Assembly: GCA_023053575.1 (NCBI GenBank)
Contig: JAKZAP010000021.1
Location: 4,795,790-4,859,789 of the forward strand
Reading direction: 5' to 3'
DNA: 64,000 bases
DNA from: Branchinecta lynchi
Taxonomy: Eukaryota > Arthropoda > Branchiopoda > Anostraca > Branchinectidae
Under the pieces are notes generated by a model. That model saw only the letters and a list, made by a program, of their open reading frames with translations, searched no databases and had not been told where the DNA came from. The position numbers were made by a program, and so were the translations under genes. This document shows positions 53,011 to 64,000 of this stretch, piece by piece (the stretch's first letter is position 1; each line of letters starts with the position of its first letter).

Positions 53011-53230
53011 CATTCATTCTTCGATGGCCTCAGAAGGGAGAATTCCTGATAAAGCAGACTAGTGTGATGTTAGTGTAACTTGCTGGTGCAGTCTCCGGGC
53101 TTACTGGCTCGGTGTCGCTCTGGTTTAAAACCGTATCGGTGTAGAAAGTTGACCCCTGTGAACGCAGACGGATAGCCATCTAGTGTGGTTCAGTTTAGTT
53201 CAAGACTTTTATTCCGGCCAGAAGCCATAA

Positions 53231-55707
53231 ACAAACAAGAAGAGCTACGAGCTCATATGGCACTTGTTACGAGTAGGCGACACAAGAAAGTAGATGAGAA
53301 CGTCACAAAAACACCCGCCATCCAAAAATGCGGTTCGGAAATAGAAATAGTATATTTAGTTTCACTCTGAGAAGTTACGGCATCGTCTCGGATTATCTGT
53401 AGCAAATGCGCATGACTGTTCAAACTTTCGAGTTTCAGCCCAATAAATCCACTCGTTTGATCCCTAGACCTGCTACACGATTTCCGGTACTTCTTCCATC
53501 TCTCCCTGCCGTGGCCAAATCTTGTTCTGACTCAAACATGGATCATCTAAAGCATCTTCTTTTATACCATCTATCAAGTTTCACTGGAATCTGAGCATTT
53601 TTTTAAAATTCCGGCACCCCCACCACACACACACCGTTGTCGAATCCGATTCGGACCCTAAAATATGTCGTCTAGGGTGTATGCTCTTTCTACATTCCAA
53701 GTTTCATTTAAATTGATGCACTCGTTTGACCCCAATACGAGCCTCAAAGTTTCCGGCATTCTCCCTCCAACTCCCCCCACTGCGGCCGAAGAGGACTTGG
53801 AAACATAAACATCGTATCTCTTAATCACCTCTTCCCGTCCATCGAGTTTTACTGAAATCGAGCATAGTTTTAAGTTTGTCTCCAAATTTCTGGACCCCCC
53901 CCCCCCCCTCTTCTACCTTGGCCGAATCCGGCCCGAACGCCAAATAACAAATCTAGGCCGCATAAACTCGACACTGTCGAACTTTGATCTCATTTGGTCC
54001 ATCCGTTTGGTTCTTGTGCATGTCAAAAGCTCCCCCCCCCCCGATTCCCCCAACCGTGGTCGCATTTAAATCGAACGCATGTTTTACATGTCTAGGTCAT
54101 CGATTCATATCACCCATTAAGTTTCACTCGAATCAGACCACTCGATCGCAATTTGCAGAAGTCAATTTCCATATTTCCTCCCCTCGCTCCCCCAAAAATG
54201 ATCGGATCTAGGACATAGGAAAAAAGACATAGATCAGAGGGAAAAGTCTATACAAATTATGATTTTTGCATATTTGGGGGGGGGGGTCACCCCCCCCCCC
54301 CTGGATAGGGCCTTGGGTATGTTGTGTCAGATTCTTAAGTCAATTATGTCGGGTCATTAATTATGCCTTTCGTTGTCTTAGTACATCTGGAACTACTCTA
54401 ACTCGCGACTAACGGAATTCCAGGAAATCCCCTCCAGCTCACAGAGCCCCGAAACCATCTGGCACCGTCAATTTCGAATCTAGGTCTAAAGCTTATTCTC
54501 TCCATTAAGTTCCGTCCCAATCCCTCTGCTTTAAGCGTTTCTTGAGTCTCCCCCCCCCCTCCAATCCCCCCACAGGTATCGGACCGGACCCGGACTTGAC
54601 ACTGAACATCTGAGGCGATAGCTCTTTCTACCTGAAAAGTTTCATTCAAACCCGATCACCTGTTCAAAAGTTATGCATGCCACTAGGTTCCGGATACATC
54701 CACTCCACCCACGATGGTCGAATCGGGGAAAAGACTATTCTCAAGTCAATCTGTTCGGATCCCTGACATACCTGTCAAGTTTCATCGTCCTAGCACATAA
54801 GGAAGTATGCCGAACTCGCAGGATCGCTAGAAATCCGCCCCCCCCCCCCCCCAACTCCTCCACAGTACCTGGATCCGGTTCGTTTATGTCAATGACGTAT
54901 CTAGGACGTATCTGCTTGTTCTTCCAACCAAGTTTCATCCCGATCCCTCCACTCTAAGCGTTTTTCAAGATTTCCGGTTCCCTCCTCCATCTCCCCCCAG
55001 TGTCATCGGATTCGGTCCGGATTTAAAGTGGGACGTTTGAGACACGAGATCATCCTAAATATCAACTTTCATGAAGACCCGATCCCCCGTTCGCAAGTTA
55101 AAAATACCTAAATTTTAGGCTCCCGCCACCCAGATGGTTGGATCGTGGAAGTGACTATTTCCTATTTAATCTCGTCTGGTCCCTGGCATGCCTGCCAATT
55201 TTCATCGTCCTAGCACATCAGGAAGCACAGACCTCGTGGGATCACTAGAAATTCAGACCCCTTCCCCCCAACTCCCCAAAGTGAGCGGATCCCTTCCGGT
55301 TATGTCAGTCACGTATCTAGGACTTGTGCTTGTTCTTTCCGCCAAGCTTCATCCGGATCTCTCCACTCTAAGCGTTTTCTAAGACTTCCGGTTTCCCCCT
55401 CCAACTCCCCCAGTGTCACCGGATCCGGTCTGAATTTAAAATGTAACGTCTGAGATACAAGGTCCTTCCACATATCAACTTTCATTAAGATCCGATCACC
55501 CGTTCGTAAGCTAAAAATATCTCATTTTTTCTAATTTTTCCAGATTCCCCCTCCCTCCACTCCCCTCCAGATTGTCAGATCGGGGAAACGACTTCTCCTA
55601 GCTTATCTGGAAGTACCCGAACTAGCAAAACCGGGACAGACCGACAGTGACGGACAGAAACTGCGATCGCCATATGGCACTTGGCCGAAGGGCAAGTGCC
55701 ATAAAAA
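53231..55707 (-). mobile_element. Family 2 element, copy 2b
   Basis: The most complete copy. Left AAGAGCTACGAGCTCATATG then GCACTTGTTACGAG; right GACCGACAGTGACGGACAG, then ATATGGCACTTGGCCGAAGG then GCAAGTGCCATAAAAA. About 14-15 units with CAAGTTTCATC-like boxes follow the same order as in 2a, so unit identity is conserved between copies. The segment at about 54215-54312 is a foreign G/C-tract MITE fragment. No conserved reading frame. Confidence 0.85.
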
Positions 55708-55898
55708 TAAAGAAGGCAGAGCTGTGTGTCCAAGCCGGTGGCGATTACAGTCACGTGTGTTCGAAGCTGTGAGACGTGGGAGAGCGGAACTAGGACATTG
55801 ATGTGGAGACTATTCCAGGTATGTTTCCTTTTATTCCAGTTCTGGGCTTGCTTGGGCAAAGGGACTTCACATGTCGTGAATTTCGTATCTTGGTATGC

Positions 55899-56061
55899 AG
55901 GCCCGTATCCAGGAATTTATTTCGGGGGGGGGGGGGGGGTTTGCCTGTGGGTCGGACAAAAAATGACATAGATCAGAGGGAAAATTATGAATTTTGTGTT
56001 TCGGGGGGGGGGGGGGGGGGGTCAACCCCCTAACCCCCCCCCCCCCCCTGGATTACGGCCT
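55899..56061. mobile_element. G/C-tract MITE with AGGCCCGTATCCAGG ends
   Basis: Left AGGCCCGTATCCAGGAATTT followed by a G run; right a C run then CCTGGATTACGGCCT, an inverted repeat with one insertion. A fragment of the same element (ACATAGATCAGAGGGAAAA, C run, CCTGGATAGGGCC) lies at 54215-54312 within family 2. Confidence 0.75.
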
Positions 56062-56084
56062 TGTTGGTATGTCTTGAAAGAATT

Positions 56085-56225
56085 CGAAGTGATTTATTTT
56101 CTTTCTATGTAATAATTGCGTACATGAAGTATTTTAGCACATTACATGTAATGGTCTACGTATTTAGTGCCGTGTCGGCACTACGAGTTAGATCAATAAA
56201 AATATCTCTCTATCTATCTTATTTC
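56085..56225 (+). mobile_element. LINE 3' tail, second copy
   Basis: Matches 11345-11515 (GAAGTGATTTATTTTCTTTC, TACATGTAATGGTCTACGTA, GTCGGCACTACGAGTTAGAT), ending in CTCTCTATCTATC. Truncated to the untranslated end. Confidence 0.7.
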
Positions 56226-57323
56226 CACTCTACTTTCCTAAGAGTTAACAAAAAATGTAAACATTCACCTATTTTGTTCTGTTTCGTGTCTTCATTCGTG
56301 CCCTTTGTCTTTATTAATTATGTGTTACTTCGCTTTAGGTACCTAATAAATTGGATAAAAATGTATTATTATTATTAGAACATCGTCCTTTCTTATCATT
56401 TAATTCCGTAATATATTTGATAATAATGAACTTTCATTTCCTGGATAGCCATGTAAGTACTCGACAGCGTCAGGTCGTCATACGGTTTAAGAAGTAAAGC
56501 CAACTAACAAGTGCGCAAGCGCTCAGACGTGGAGTGTGAAAGGATCTTGCGGGCCCAAATGGCACCAACAGAGGTGCTGGTCTAGAATTGATAAGCATCT
56601 TTTCCAGTCCGTAAGTGATTCTATATTTGATAAAGTCCGTGTACCCTACCATCTCCTACAGAGCCAGGCACGACCGGAAGAATCTGCGCGAATAGACCTT
56701 AACATTTATGCTGCTGAGATAACGCACGCGCTTAAATCTGGTGAATGTGCAGCAGTCCCGGTGAAAAAATTTAAAGTTGGTACAGAAAAATTTGGATGGT
56801 CAGCAAATCAAGCACTCCAAGCGGCCTGCAGATCCTCCAAGTTTTGGTTACGAATATGGAATGAATGTGGAAAGCCTAAGAATAATGTTGTAAATAGTGT
56901 CCGTTTATTTACTAAGAGACAGTTCCAGAAAGAACTAAAGCAGCACCGTGTTTACCGCAATACCGCTATGGCGGAATCGATTTGCAAAGGCCCCAATAAG
57001 TTTTGGAAGATCCGGGCTTCAAAAAATCAGGACAGTAAGGTTAATACAAAAATAACGGAGGAGCAATGGCATGATTATTTCACAAAACAGTTTTCGCTAC
57101 CCGTAGATAGCGCAGAGTTAAATCATAAATTTGAGAAAAAACTAAATGAGCGGCTAAGTGCTCCTTCTACTAATTCGTATGTTGTGTGTGCTAGTGACAT
57201 GGAAAAAGTCCTGAAAAAACTAAAACAGAAAAAAATCTTCGGGTGCGGATTGTTTGTGCGCGTTCCATTTTTTAATTGGATCGGAAAAGCTTATGACACA
57301 TTTATCGTTATTATATCAGATGG

Positions 57324-58518
57324 TTTTTGGGATCCCAAAACGTAAGTGGAGGGATACCTATGACATCGCAAAAGTTGTCCGTCTGTCCGTCCGTCCGTCC
57401 GTCCGTCCGTCTGTAAGCACGATAACTCTCGAAGGGAGTGAGATATTTTGATGAAACTTGGTGTGAGGATTCGTTGGGTCGTCGGACCAGTCAAGTTCGT
57501 AGATGGGCTGTGTAGCCCTACATTTAGGGGTGGGGGAGGGGGTTTAAATTAAGGGGCAAACGAAATATTTTGAAACAGCTAATGTGATAGTCGATTACGG
57601 GGTAAGAAGACATGCTGAGCACGATGGTGAAAACTATTTTGTCATCGGACGAGTAGTTCGCCCGGAATCCGGCCAAAACCGGAAAGTTTGTTAAAAGTAA
57701 AAGTTTTATTTGAAGTTGATTAGATGTTCGATTTAGGGGTAGGAAGACATGCTGAAGACGATGGTGAAAACCATTTTCTCGAAGGATAAGTAGTACGCCC
57801 GGAATCCGGCCGAAACCGGAAAGTTTGTTAAAATTAGAAGTTTTATTTCGAGTTGATAGTTTGATAGTCGATTTTGGGGTAAGAAGACATGCTGAGCACG
57901 ATGGGGAAACTCATTTTGTCATCGGACGAGTAGTTCGCCCGGAATCCGGCCAAAACCGGAAAGTTTGTTAAAAGTGAAAGTTTTATTTGAAGTTGATTAG
58001 ATGTTCGATTTAGGGGTAGGAAGACATGCTGAAGACGATGGTGAAAATCATTTTCTTGACGGACAAGTAGTTCGCCCGGAATCCGGCCAAAACCGGAAAA
58101 TTTGTTAAAAGCAAAAGTTCGAGTAGATGACAGATTAAGGGGTAAGAAGGGAGGCTGAGTCGGTTTATGACGATGTTTTTTTTACCCGGACATATCATTT
58201 TTCCGGAATCCGGTTGTAACCGGATTTTTTTTTAAGTCAAACTTTTATTCAAAGTTGATTAGATGTTCTTTATAGGGATAAGGAGATACGCTGGTTTTGT
58301 TTCTGTATTTTTTTTGTTTGCTGGGCTAGTAGTTCGCTCGGAAATCGGCAGGAAGTCCCGGTCAGTATCGTCAAAATAGATATGGTTTATAGAGGTATAT
58401 CTGAACTTGGTTTTCTCTGATAATTAGCCTGTCCAAGACTGGATCTGGCGAAGACAAGACTCGATTGTCTGAATCAAATATTAGATTTTTGGGATCCCAT
58501 CGACACCTTTGGTCTTGT
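57324..58518 (+). mobile_element. Family 1 element, copy G, inside LINE
   Basis: Head TTTTTGGGATCCCAAAACG, microsatellite GTCCGTCCGTCCGTCC, GATGAAACTTGGTGTGAGG, about six 137-bp units, tail GGGATCCCATCGACACCTTT then GGTCTTGTT. Removing it restores the host frame as YQMV|CTGFVPD through CAGATGG/TTTGTACAGG, with no sequence duplicated beyond the shared T residues. Confidence 0.93.
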
Positions 58519-59015
58519 TTGTACAGGTTTTGTCCCTGATGTAATTTGTATAGGTTTGATTTCGCCAATTATCAAGAAAGGTAAACCAGCTTCTGAATGT
58601 TCATCATACCGGCCTATCACTGTTTCTAACGTTTTTGCAAAAATATTTGAACTGTTAATAATTGAGAGCCTTCGATCTACTTGTTACATGCCACCTTTTC
58701 AGTTTGGATTCCAGCCAAAACTCGGCTGTTTTCACGCGCTAAAATGTTTATCTAATATTTTACACGATGCTGATCTGACAAAGCAGCCGCTCGCAGTTGG
58801 TACTTATGATGTAAGTAAAGCTTTCGACTCGCTTCTGCACCCACAAGCAATGTATGAACTACTCGAGCGAGGTGTTTCTCCTGTAATAGTTAGACCATTG
58901 CTGAATATATACCGTCACATGAAAGCTAAAATAAGAATCCCTGGGAAGTCCGTACTATCTAATGAATTACCAATTTGGATTGGGGTTAAGCAGGGTGCCA
59001 TCACTTCACCTGTTA

Positions 59016-59951
59016 AAATAATAATAATAATTTATTAAAGCCAACAAAGGGCCATACAGCAGTATTCATTATCGCACTTAACTAACAAAATTGAACTTCA
59101 AAATTACATACAATAAAATCACTTCTTTTTACCCTTCTAGCATTGCCAAATTACCTCCGATCTAAACTTCCAGTATACACTTAAAATATTTACATACCGA
59201 CCGAATTACCTGACGATTTGTCGACTTCATAATACCAGGGAATAGTATTGGGCACCCCACCAAAAAAACCATCTCTAATTTCCTTCACCCCCGGACAATC
59301 TGTCAGCAGATGGCATACACTCTCTTCTACCTCACCGCAAAATCGGCAAGCACACTCAGCCACTGGCAAAGACCTATTCTTTTGAAAAACCTTTTTCCTA
59401 CTTCGTAATGGGAGACAGTTCGCCCGGAGTTGGAACCACATCTTTAACATTTCTGCGTGTAGACCTAGCTTAAAATAAAATTCTAATCCAAACAACATAT
59501 ATAACAACGCTACGACATCTGCCCAATCAAACCTTCCATTGTGTTGTATGCATTGTCTTTTGTCCTTGTGTTTGTGCCAGTAAGTAGCTGGGGTTGATGA
59601 CTTGGTGTGTGAAGGTGTTGAGGATCTTTATTTTTTTATTTAAGTGTTTATTTTTTTAATAGTTTATATTTAGTTGTTTAAAGAAAATGTACTAAAAGAA
59701 ATTTTTTAAAAGATCCAAATGAGAGAATTAATTTCCAAATATTAGGGGCAAAAATCGTAAATAAAATATGGGTTAATTTAAAAAGTTAGGTGACGTGAAT
59801 AGTTAAAATTGGGTAAAAATATATTAAAAGTAACGTCACTGAGGGATGGAGGAGTAGCCACAAAAAGTACCAATAATGATTTCTTAGCTTTTAAGTAATA
59901 TAAAAATAAGTTAAATTACAAAAGATGCTACGGAAAAAAATAAAAAAATAA
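59016..59951 (-). mobile_element. LINE 3' part inserted in another LINE
   Basis: Reverse orientation. It starts (on +) with an ATAATAATAATAATTTATTA tail; the coding part on - (59507-59190) reads LGLHAEMLKMWFQLRANCLP, then a zinc knuckle CACRFCGEVEESVCHLLTDC, and ends DKSSGNSVGM then stop. This is the same C-terminal architecture as 28958-30025. The stretch 59520-59950 is AT-rich and unassigned and may be part of it. No clear target duplication found. Confidence 0.75.
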
Positions 59952-60710
59952 AGGACTAGACCTATCTATCCTGTGTTATGCAGACGATGTTTTAAACATA
60001 AGTAGAACTATATCTAGCCTTAAAATTGTTTCCAGGATATTTCGCAAAATTATCGGGGAATAGGATTGTCTATGAATACAGCAAAATGTGAAGTGCTGCT
60101 TTTTAATGATAGTAGTGATTTATCTGTTGTTAATGTAGCTTTAGATGGTATTACAGTTAAGCCGTGTGACAAATTGATGTACCTTGGTATTCCGATTGGT
60201 AAGACGCTGAAACAAACTAAGGCACTGATTGTTGAGAATATGGAAAGCAAAATTCATCTAAACCGAACTCTATTAGCAAAAGTATATAATAGTGTTGCGC
60301 TACCCCATATTTTATATATAGCTCCATTTTTTGAAACTTTAAATGCGACGGACCGACTAAAAATTAAACGAATTTACTTTAAATTCGCAAAATACCTTCT
60401 TCGTCTTCCTCCTTGGACACGCAATACCTACATGACCAATAAATACGGTATCGTTGACCCGATTGAAAAGCTCGATGAGCTATGTCAACGAGTAAAATGC
60501 AGTAAGAGCGGCCATGAGTGGCAAGGGATTGTTTTTTGACATTTTGCGATTCGTAAGTGTGATTTTTCCCTCTGTGATTTGCCTTTTGTTTTTTCTTTGT
60601 TGTGTGATCTTCTTTCTGTGTTTTTCTACTTTCTTTCTTTTTTATACTCCATCATTTTCTCTTTCCTGTACGACGGGTGAAAAATAAACATTACATTACA
60701 TTAAAGTAAA

Positions 60711-62480
60711 CAAACCGCATTTAGAAATCCAAAGCAGATCTTCAAACTCTTGCAAGAACGGTCAAACCTCTTTTCCACTAACAAGGTAATAAAAAGTGTA
60801 ATAAAACCAAATCGTTTTATTGCCTGATACCCTCCTTGTCACAACTTCATTAAGAACGGCATATATCATATGGCAAAACCGTCCAGTTTCCAACTGATCA
60901 TTAAGGATTAAGTATGCCGCGTGGTCTTATTTGTTGCTCTTACACCAAAATCAGCATCTATATACATATATCCGAAAGTCCGAAAGGATACAAGAGTTGA
61001 ACTTGAGATATTTAATAGACGAACTTAACTCCACGGGAAATCTAGGACCAGTTCTCCACGAATGGGAGGGTGGCGGTGGGGTAGTTCACAGCTAGACCTA
61101 AATGTCCTCGACTATACGAACTTACAGTTTGATTCCAATCACGGGTCAAAAACTTTACTCATGGGCAAACTGGGCCCACTTGCCCACCAACGGGGGGGGG
61201 GTCAACTCCAATTTGATATTCCCAACCCGATGATCTAAGAGCACAAAATGATTTCATCGCTATCTCCAGTTTTTGTTGAGTTAAAAACATAGAAAACCGG
61301 GCAATCTGGGCCCAATTACCCCTGAACCAAGTGTGGGTGTGGTTTGGGCCCGCAAAAAGTAAAAAGAGACCTCAATGCTCACAAGCCTGCCAAGTTTCAA
61401 CTTGATATCTGTTGATTCCCGTCACGGGTAACGAACTTTACTGTGGGGGAGGTGGAATTTTGAAAGTAATTTCCCAGCCCTAGGACAAGTGCAAGGAATT
61501 TCATAAGGCGTATTCTCGCCGTCCCCCGAGGACTCCTCGGGGAATCGAAGGGAACGGCGAGAATAGAAAGAGTCAATCCACGTGGACTCCGCCTAGGAAA
61601 ACAGCGAGAACACGGGAAATGCTTCCAAAATGGATTTTGTTCGAGAAAAAAATATACAATTGACGAATTTAGTCTGGATCCACTTTATTTTTTGTTTTGT
61701 TTATTCTGATTGTTTTCAATTAATTTTAAATTGCACCAACACCAGCACAAATTGATTCCCCTCTGAATCTGAAAGGGAGTCCTTTTTTATGATGGTGATG
61801 ATAATCGGAGCATTCCCCTGTCCGTGGGGACTCGCCAGAATACGGAGTGAGTCCCCGGGACAAACAAAAACGCGGGGACTTCTCAAGTGGAGTCCTCGGG
61901 GAACGGCGAGAATACGCCTATAGTCTTGGTCTTCTGCCGCGAAACTGGCCTCGCCAGGGACGGCGTCCTAAAAAAGCACCTCCTGTGTGTTGGTACTTCG
62001 TCGAAAAATTGTTTTCCTTTGAAATCTCAGTTCAGCTGTATCTACTATATGCGACGCTAATTTGTAAATTAAACAAGACTTACCTGTAAGCTGAATGTCC
62101 ATGTCTGGTTAAGTTATGAACATTATTCACTGCGCAATCTGGGCCCATTTGCCCCTGAACCGGGTGGGGTGTGCGGGATGGGACCCCAAAAGACACAACT
62201 AGACCCCAATACCCACAAGTGTACCAAGTTTGAACTTGATGCTTGCACTGGTTCACGAGTTATGAGCTCTACAAACTACGGTGAAAGCCGAAAGCTGCTA
62301 CAGCGCTCGAGTAATAGTGGATTGTTCCAAGGAACACTTCACTAAAAACCTATCAAGAGATCCGCAATCCGCCTTATCAATTAATTCGGTATCCTTCAGC
62401 AAATAACCTTCGCTCATATACTATTGAACAACAGCTGGAAGCTCATATGGCACTTGCAAGGCTGGGTCAGAAGATTAAAG
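60711..62480. mobile_element. Family-2-like variant repeats, with MITE T inserted
   Basis: GGGCAA(T/A)CTGGGCCCA, TTGCCC(C)TGAACC and CCAAGTTT(C/G)AACTTGAT boxes recur at about 61150-61215, 61295-61400 and 62130-62245, and the segment ends at 62433-62455 with AGCTCATATGGCACTTG, the family 2 terminus. This suggests a third subfamily with different internal units. MITE T copy 3 lies at 61507-61918. Confidence 0.5.
61507..61918. mobile_element. MITE family T, copy 3
   Basis: The best-preserved copy: GGCGTATTCTCGCCGTCCCC ... GGGGAACGGCGAGAATACGCC, 412 bp. Interior blocks as in copies 1 and 2. Confidence 0.85.
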
Positions 62481-62519
62481 TAGGAATTCGTCAATTCGAG
62501 GGTTTGTTGTGATCAATTG

Positions 62520-62985
62520 GAAGTAAAACCCTTGAGATAAGAATGGTCATAGGTCCTTGGAAATCACAAGAATGTATTGTTCGTAAAAACTGTTTTATTT
62601 TTGCATTTGGCAGTGATGATGCGCACTTTAAGGGCGCAAGAGATTCATCTGTAATGAACACTCTTGAAGAACAAATGATGACAAGCTCATTGGAATCATC
62701 AAAATGTATATTTTGCTCAGAATTATTTTTGTATTGTAAGAAATTCAGTTGTAAGCAAAACCCTTGAGGCAAAAATTATCATGGGCCCTTGGGGATCACG
62801 AACATGTATCGTTTGGCTAAAGTATTTTTTTTACTTTTTTTTACGCACTTTAAGGGTGCTAAAGATTAGTTTTTTGGCAACACCCTTGAGTTATAATTTA
62901 TACTTTGCTTAAAAGTATTTTTTGTACTTTGTAGCTAGGATTAGTACTTTAAGGTTAAGATTAGTACTTTAAGGGATGGTTGAAT
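62520..62985 (+). repeat. Degenerate tandem repeat, period about 230 bp shrinking to 120
   Basis: AAACCCTTGAG(A/G) with TCAT(A/G)GG(T/C)CCTTGG(A/G)(A/G)ATCAC recurs at 62526 and 62757, and ACACCCTTGAGTTATAA at about 62880. Each is followed by a GCACTTTAAGGG(C/T)GC block. No gene. Confidence 0.55.
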
Positions 62986-62989
62986 CTGA

Positions 62990-64000
62990 GAAGTGAAAAT
63001 TTCTAAACCAATCTTGTCAAGTTTTTAATGTTTAAGCCAAGTTTCATCGCCCTGGCACATCCGGAAGTACCTTAGTTCGCGATCACTGAAATCCCCCCCC
63101 CCCCACCAACTCCCCTCACAGTGCCCGAAACCGGTCCGATTTTCCCACTGATGTTTCTCGTCTTTGTTCTTCCCACCAAGTTTCATCTCAATCGCTCCAC
63201 GCTAAGCGTGTCACAATTTTCGGTCCGCTCTCACCACAGTCTTCGGATCCGGTCCGGACTTAAAACGGGACATCCGAGACACTAGCTATTTCCAAATATC
63301 AAGTTTGGTTAAGATCCGACCACTCGTTCAAAAGTTATCCGTACCTCAAGATTCCAGATTCCCACTCCCCCACGATCGTTGGGTCGGAGAACTGACTTTT
63401 TCTAAGCCAATCCTGTCAAGTCTCTAATGTTCAGTCCAAGTTTCACCGTTTTAGCACATCTGGAAATACCTTAACTCGCGATAGCCGGAATTCCGGACCC
63501 CCATCTAACTTCCCCACGGTGCCCAAATTCGATCCGGTTCTATCTCTGACATGTCTAGTTCTTGTGCGTGTCCTTCCCATCAAGTTTCATCCAAATAGTT
63601 CCAGTCTAAGCGTGTCACAAGATCGAGACCGGACTTTAAATGGGTCATCAGAAACACGATGTCTTTCGAAATATCAAGTTTCGATAAGATCCGATCACCC
63701 GTTCCAATGTTATACATTCTTCAAGATTCCGGATTCCCCTCCCCCCCACTCCCCCCACGGTGGTCGGATCAGGAAGTTGACTATTTCCAGGTTAATCTCG
63801 TCAAGTCCATGACTTGCCTGCCAAGTTTGTCCTAGCCCACCTGGAAGGAACTTAACTTCGTATCACCAGAATTCCGGGATCCCCTCCAACTCCCCCCACA
63901 GTCCACGAATCCGGCCCCGTTCTGTCAGTGATGTACCTAGGGCTTGTGCTTGTTCCTCCCATCAAGTTTCATCCCGATCACTCCAGTCTAAGCGTGTCAC
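62990..64000 (-). mobile_element. Family 2 element, copy 2d (runs off window)
   Basis: Units with CCAAGTTTCATC-like boxes (63040, 63176, 63298, 63438, 63582, 63676, 63964), GGATCCGGTCCGG and CCTCCAACTCCCCCCACAG motifs, same orientation as 2a and 2b. The left terminus is missing and the microsatellite end lies beyond the window. Confidence 0.75.

Larger units (their letters stand above)
56536..60710 (+). pseudogene. LINE ORF2 split by two later insertions
   Basis: The host part 56536-57323 encodes the linker before the reverse transcriptase (open for over 230 codons, e.g. KPKNNVVNSVRLFTKRQFQK, then a frameshift near 57235). After a family 1 insertion, 58519-59015 encodes GLISPIIKKGKPASECSSYR then PITVSN, FQFGFQPKLGCFHALKCLSN, TYDVSKAFDSLLHPQAMYEL and GVKQGAITSP. 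After a second LINE insertion the host resumes at about 59952 with LCYADDVLNISRT (catalytic YADD), one stop, then 60066-60539: KLMYLGIPIGKTLKQTKALI and RIYFKFAKYLLRLPPWTRNT. The tail is AAAAATAAACATTACATTAC. Same clade as 37561-40195. Confidence 0.88.

Overview
This window is animal nuclear DNA from an unidentified invertebrate. It holds widely spaced split genes with GT-AG introns, no operons or bacterial signals, and a very dense, nested load of mostly non-autonomous transposable elements. The species cannot be told from the sequence.

Two host genes are recognised. (1) An ANKMY2-type gene (ankyrin repeats plus a C-terminal MYND zinc finger) lies on + in four coding exons (35891-36061, 40785-40950, 47450-47589, 48825-49493). 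Phases are compatible and the spliced frame is open for 381 codons. (2) The C-terminal exon of a receptor-type guanylate cyclase lies on + at 9049-9327, with the hallmark KGEMRTYWL; its upstream exons are not in view. Weaker exon candidates lie at 17689-18090, 23455-23490, 25188-25300 and 27543-27623.

Most of the rest is repeats. Family 1 (seven copies: 5794-6637, 18199-18975, 19555-20596, 20934-22038, 38174-38849, 42557-43868, 57324-58518) has GGGATCCC palindromes at both ends, a GTCC microsatellite near one end and a core of about 137-bp tandem units. Three copies sit in hosts whose empty sites can be worked out inside the window. They show insertion into a T run with no clear target duplication, which resembles Helentron-associated (HINE/DINE-1-like) elements. 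Family 2 (12951-15224, 30025-32993, 53231-55707, 62990-64000, fragment 18976-19256) is 2-3 kb long with the same architecture but different sequence: terminal hairpins, a GACC/GTCC microsatellite at one end and about 14 degenerate 120-165 bp units, each with a CAAGTTTCATC-like box.

Three MITE families (B, C, D) with TTAA target duplications suggest piggyBac ancestry. Others are hAT-like with 8-bp duplications (8107-8463; 51542-52300), a TA-flanked mariner-like MITE (12052-12158), several long-TIR or palindromic elements, tRNA-derived SINE-like units (4640-5460; 46130-46270) and a widespread short element S. Non-LTR retrotransposons occur as broken copies: 37561-40195, 56536-60710 (itself hosting a family 1 copy and another LINE), 28842-30025 (374-codon open frame), and fragments at 10098-10600, 11190-11515, 52480-52800 and 52870-53010.

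Layout: 1-9 kb mixed MITEs and SINEs; 9 kb guanylate cyclase exon; 10-23 kb LINE ends, families 1 and 2 and a dispersed leader-exon-like motif; 23-28 kb TTAA MITEs and long-TIR elements; 28-33 kb LINE joined to family 2; 33.5-34.2 kb a large palindrome; 35.9-49.5 kb ANKMY2 with element-filled introns; 49.7-56 kb nested MITEs and family 2; 56.5-60.7 kb a three-layer nested LINE; 61-64 kb further family-2-like repeats.
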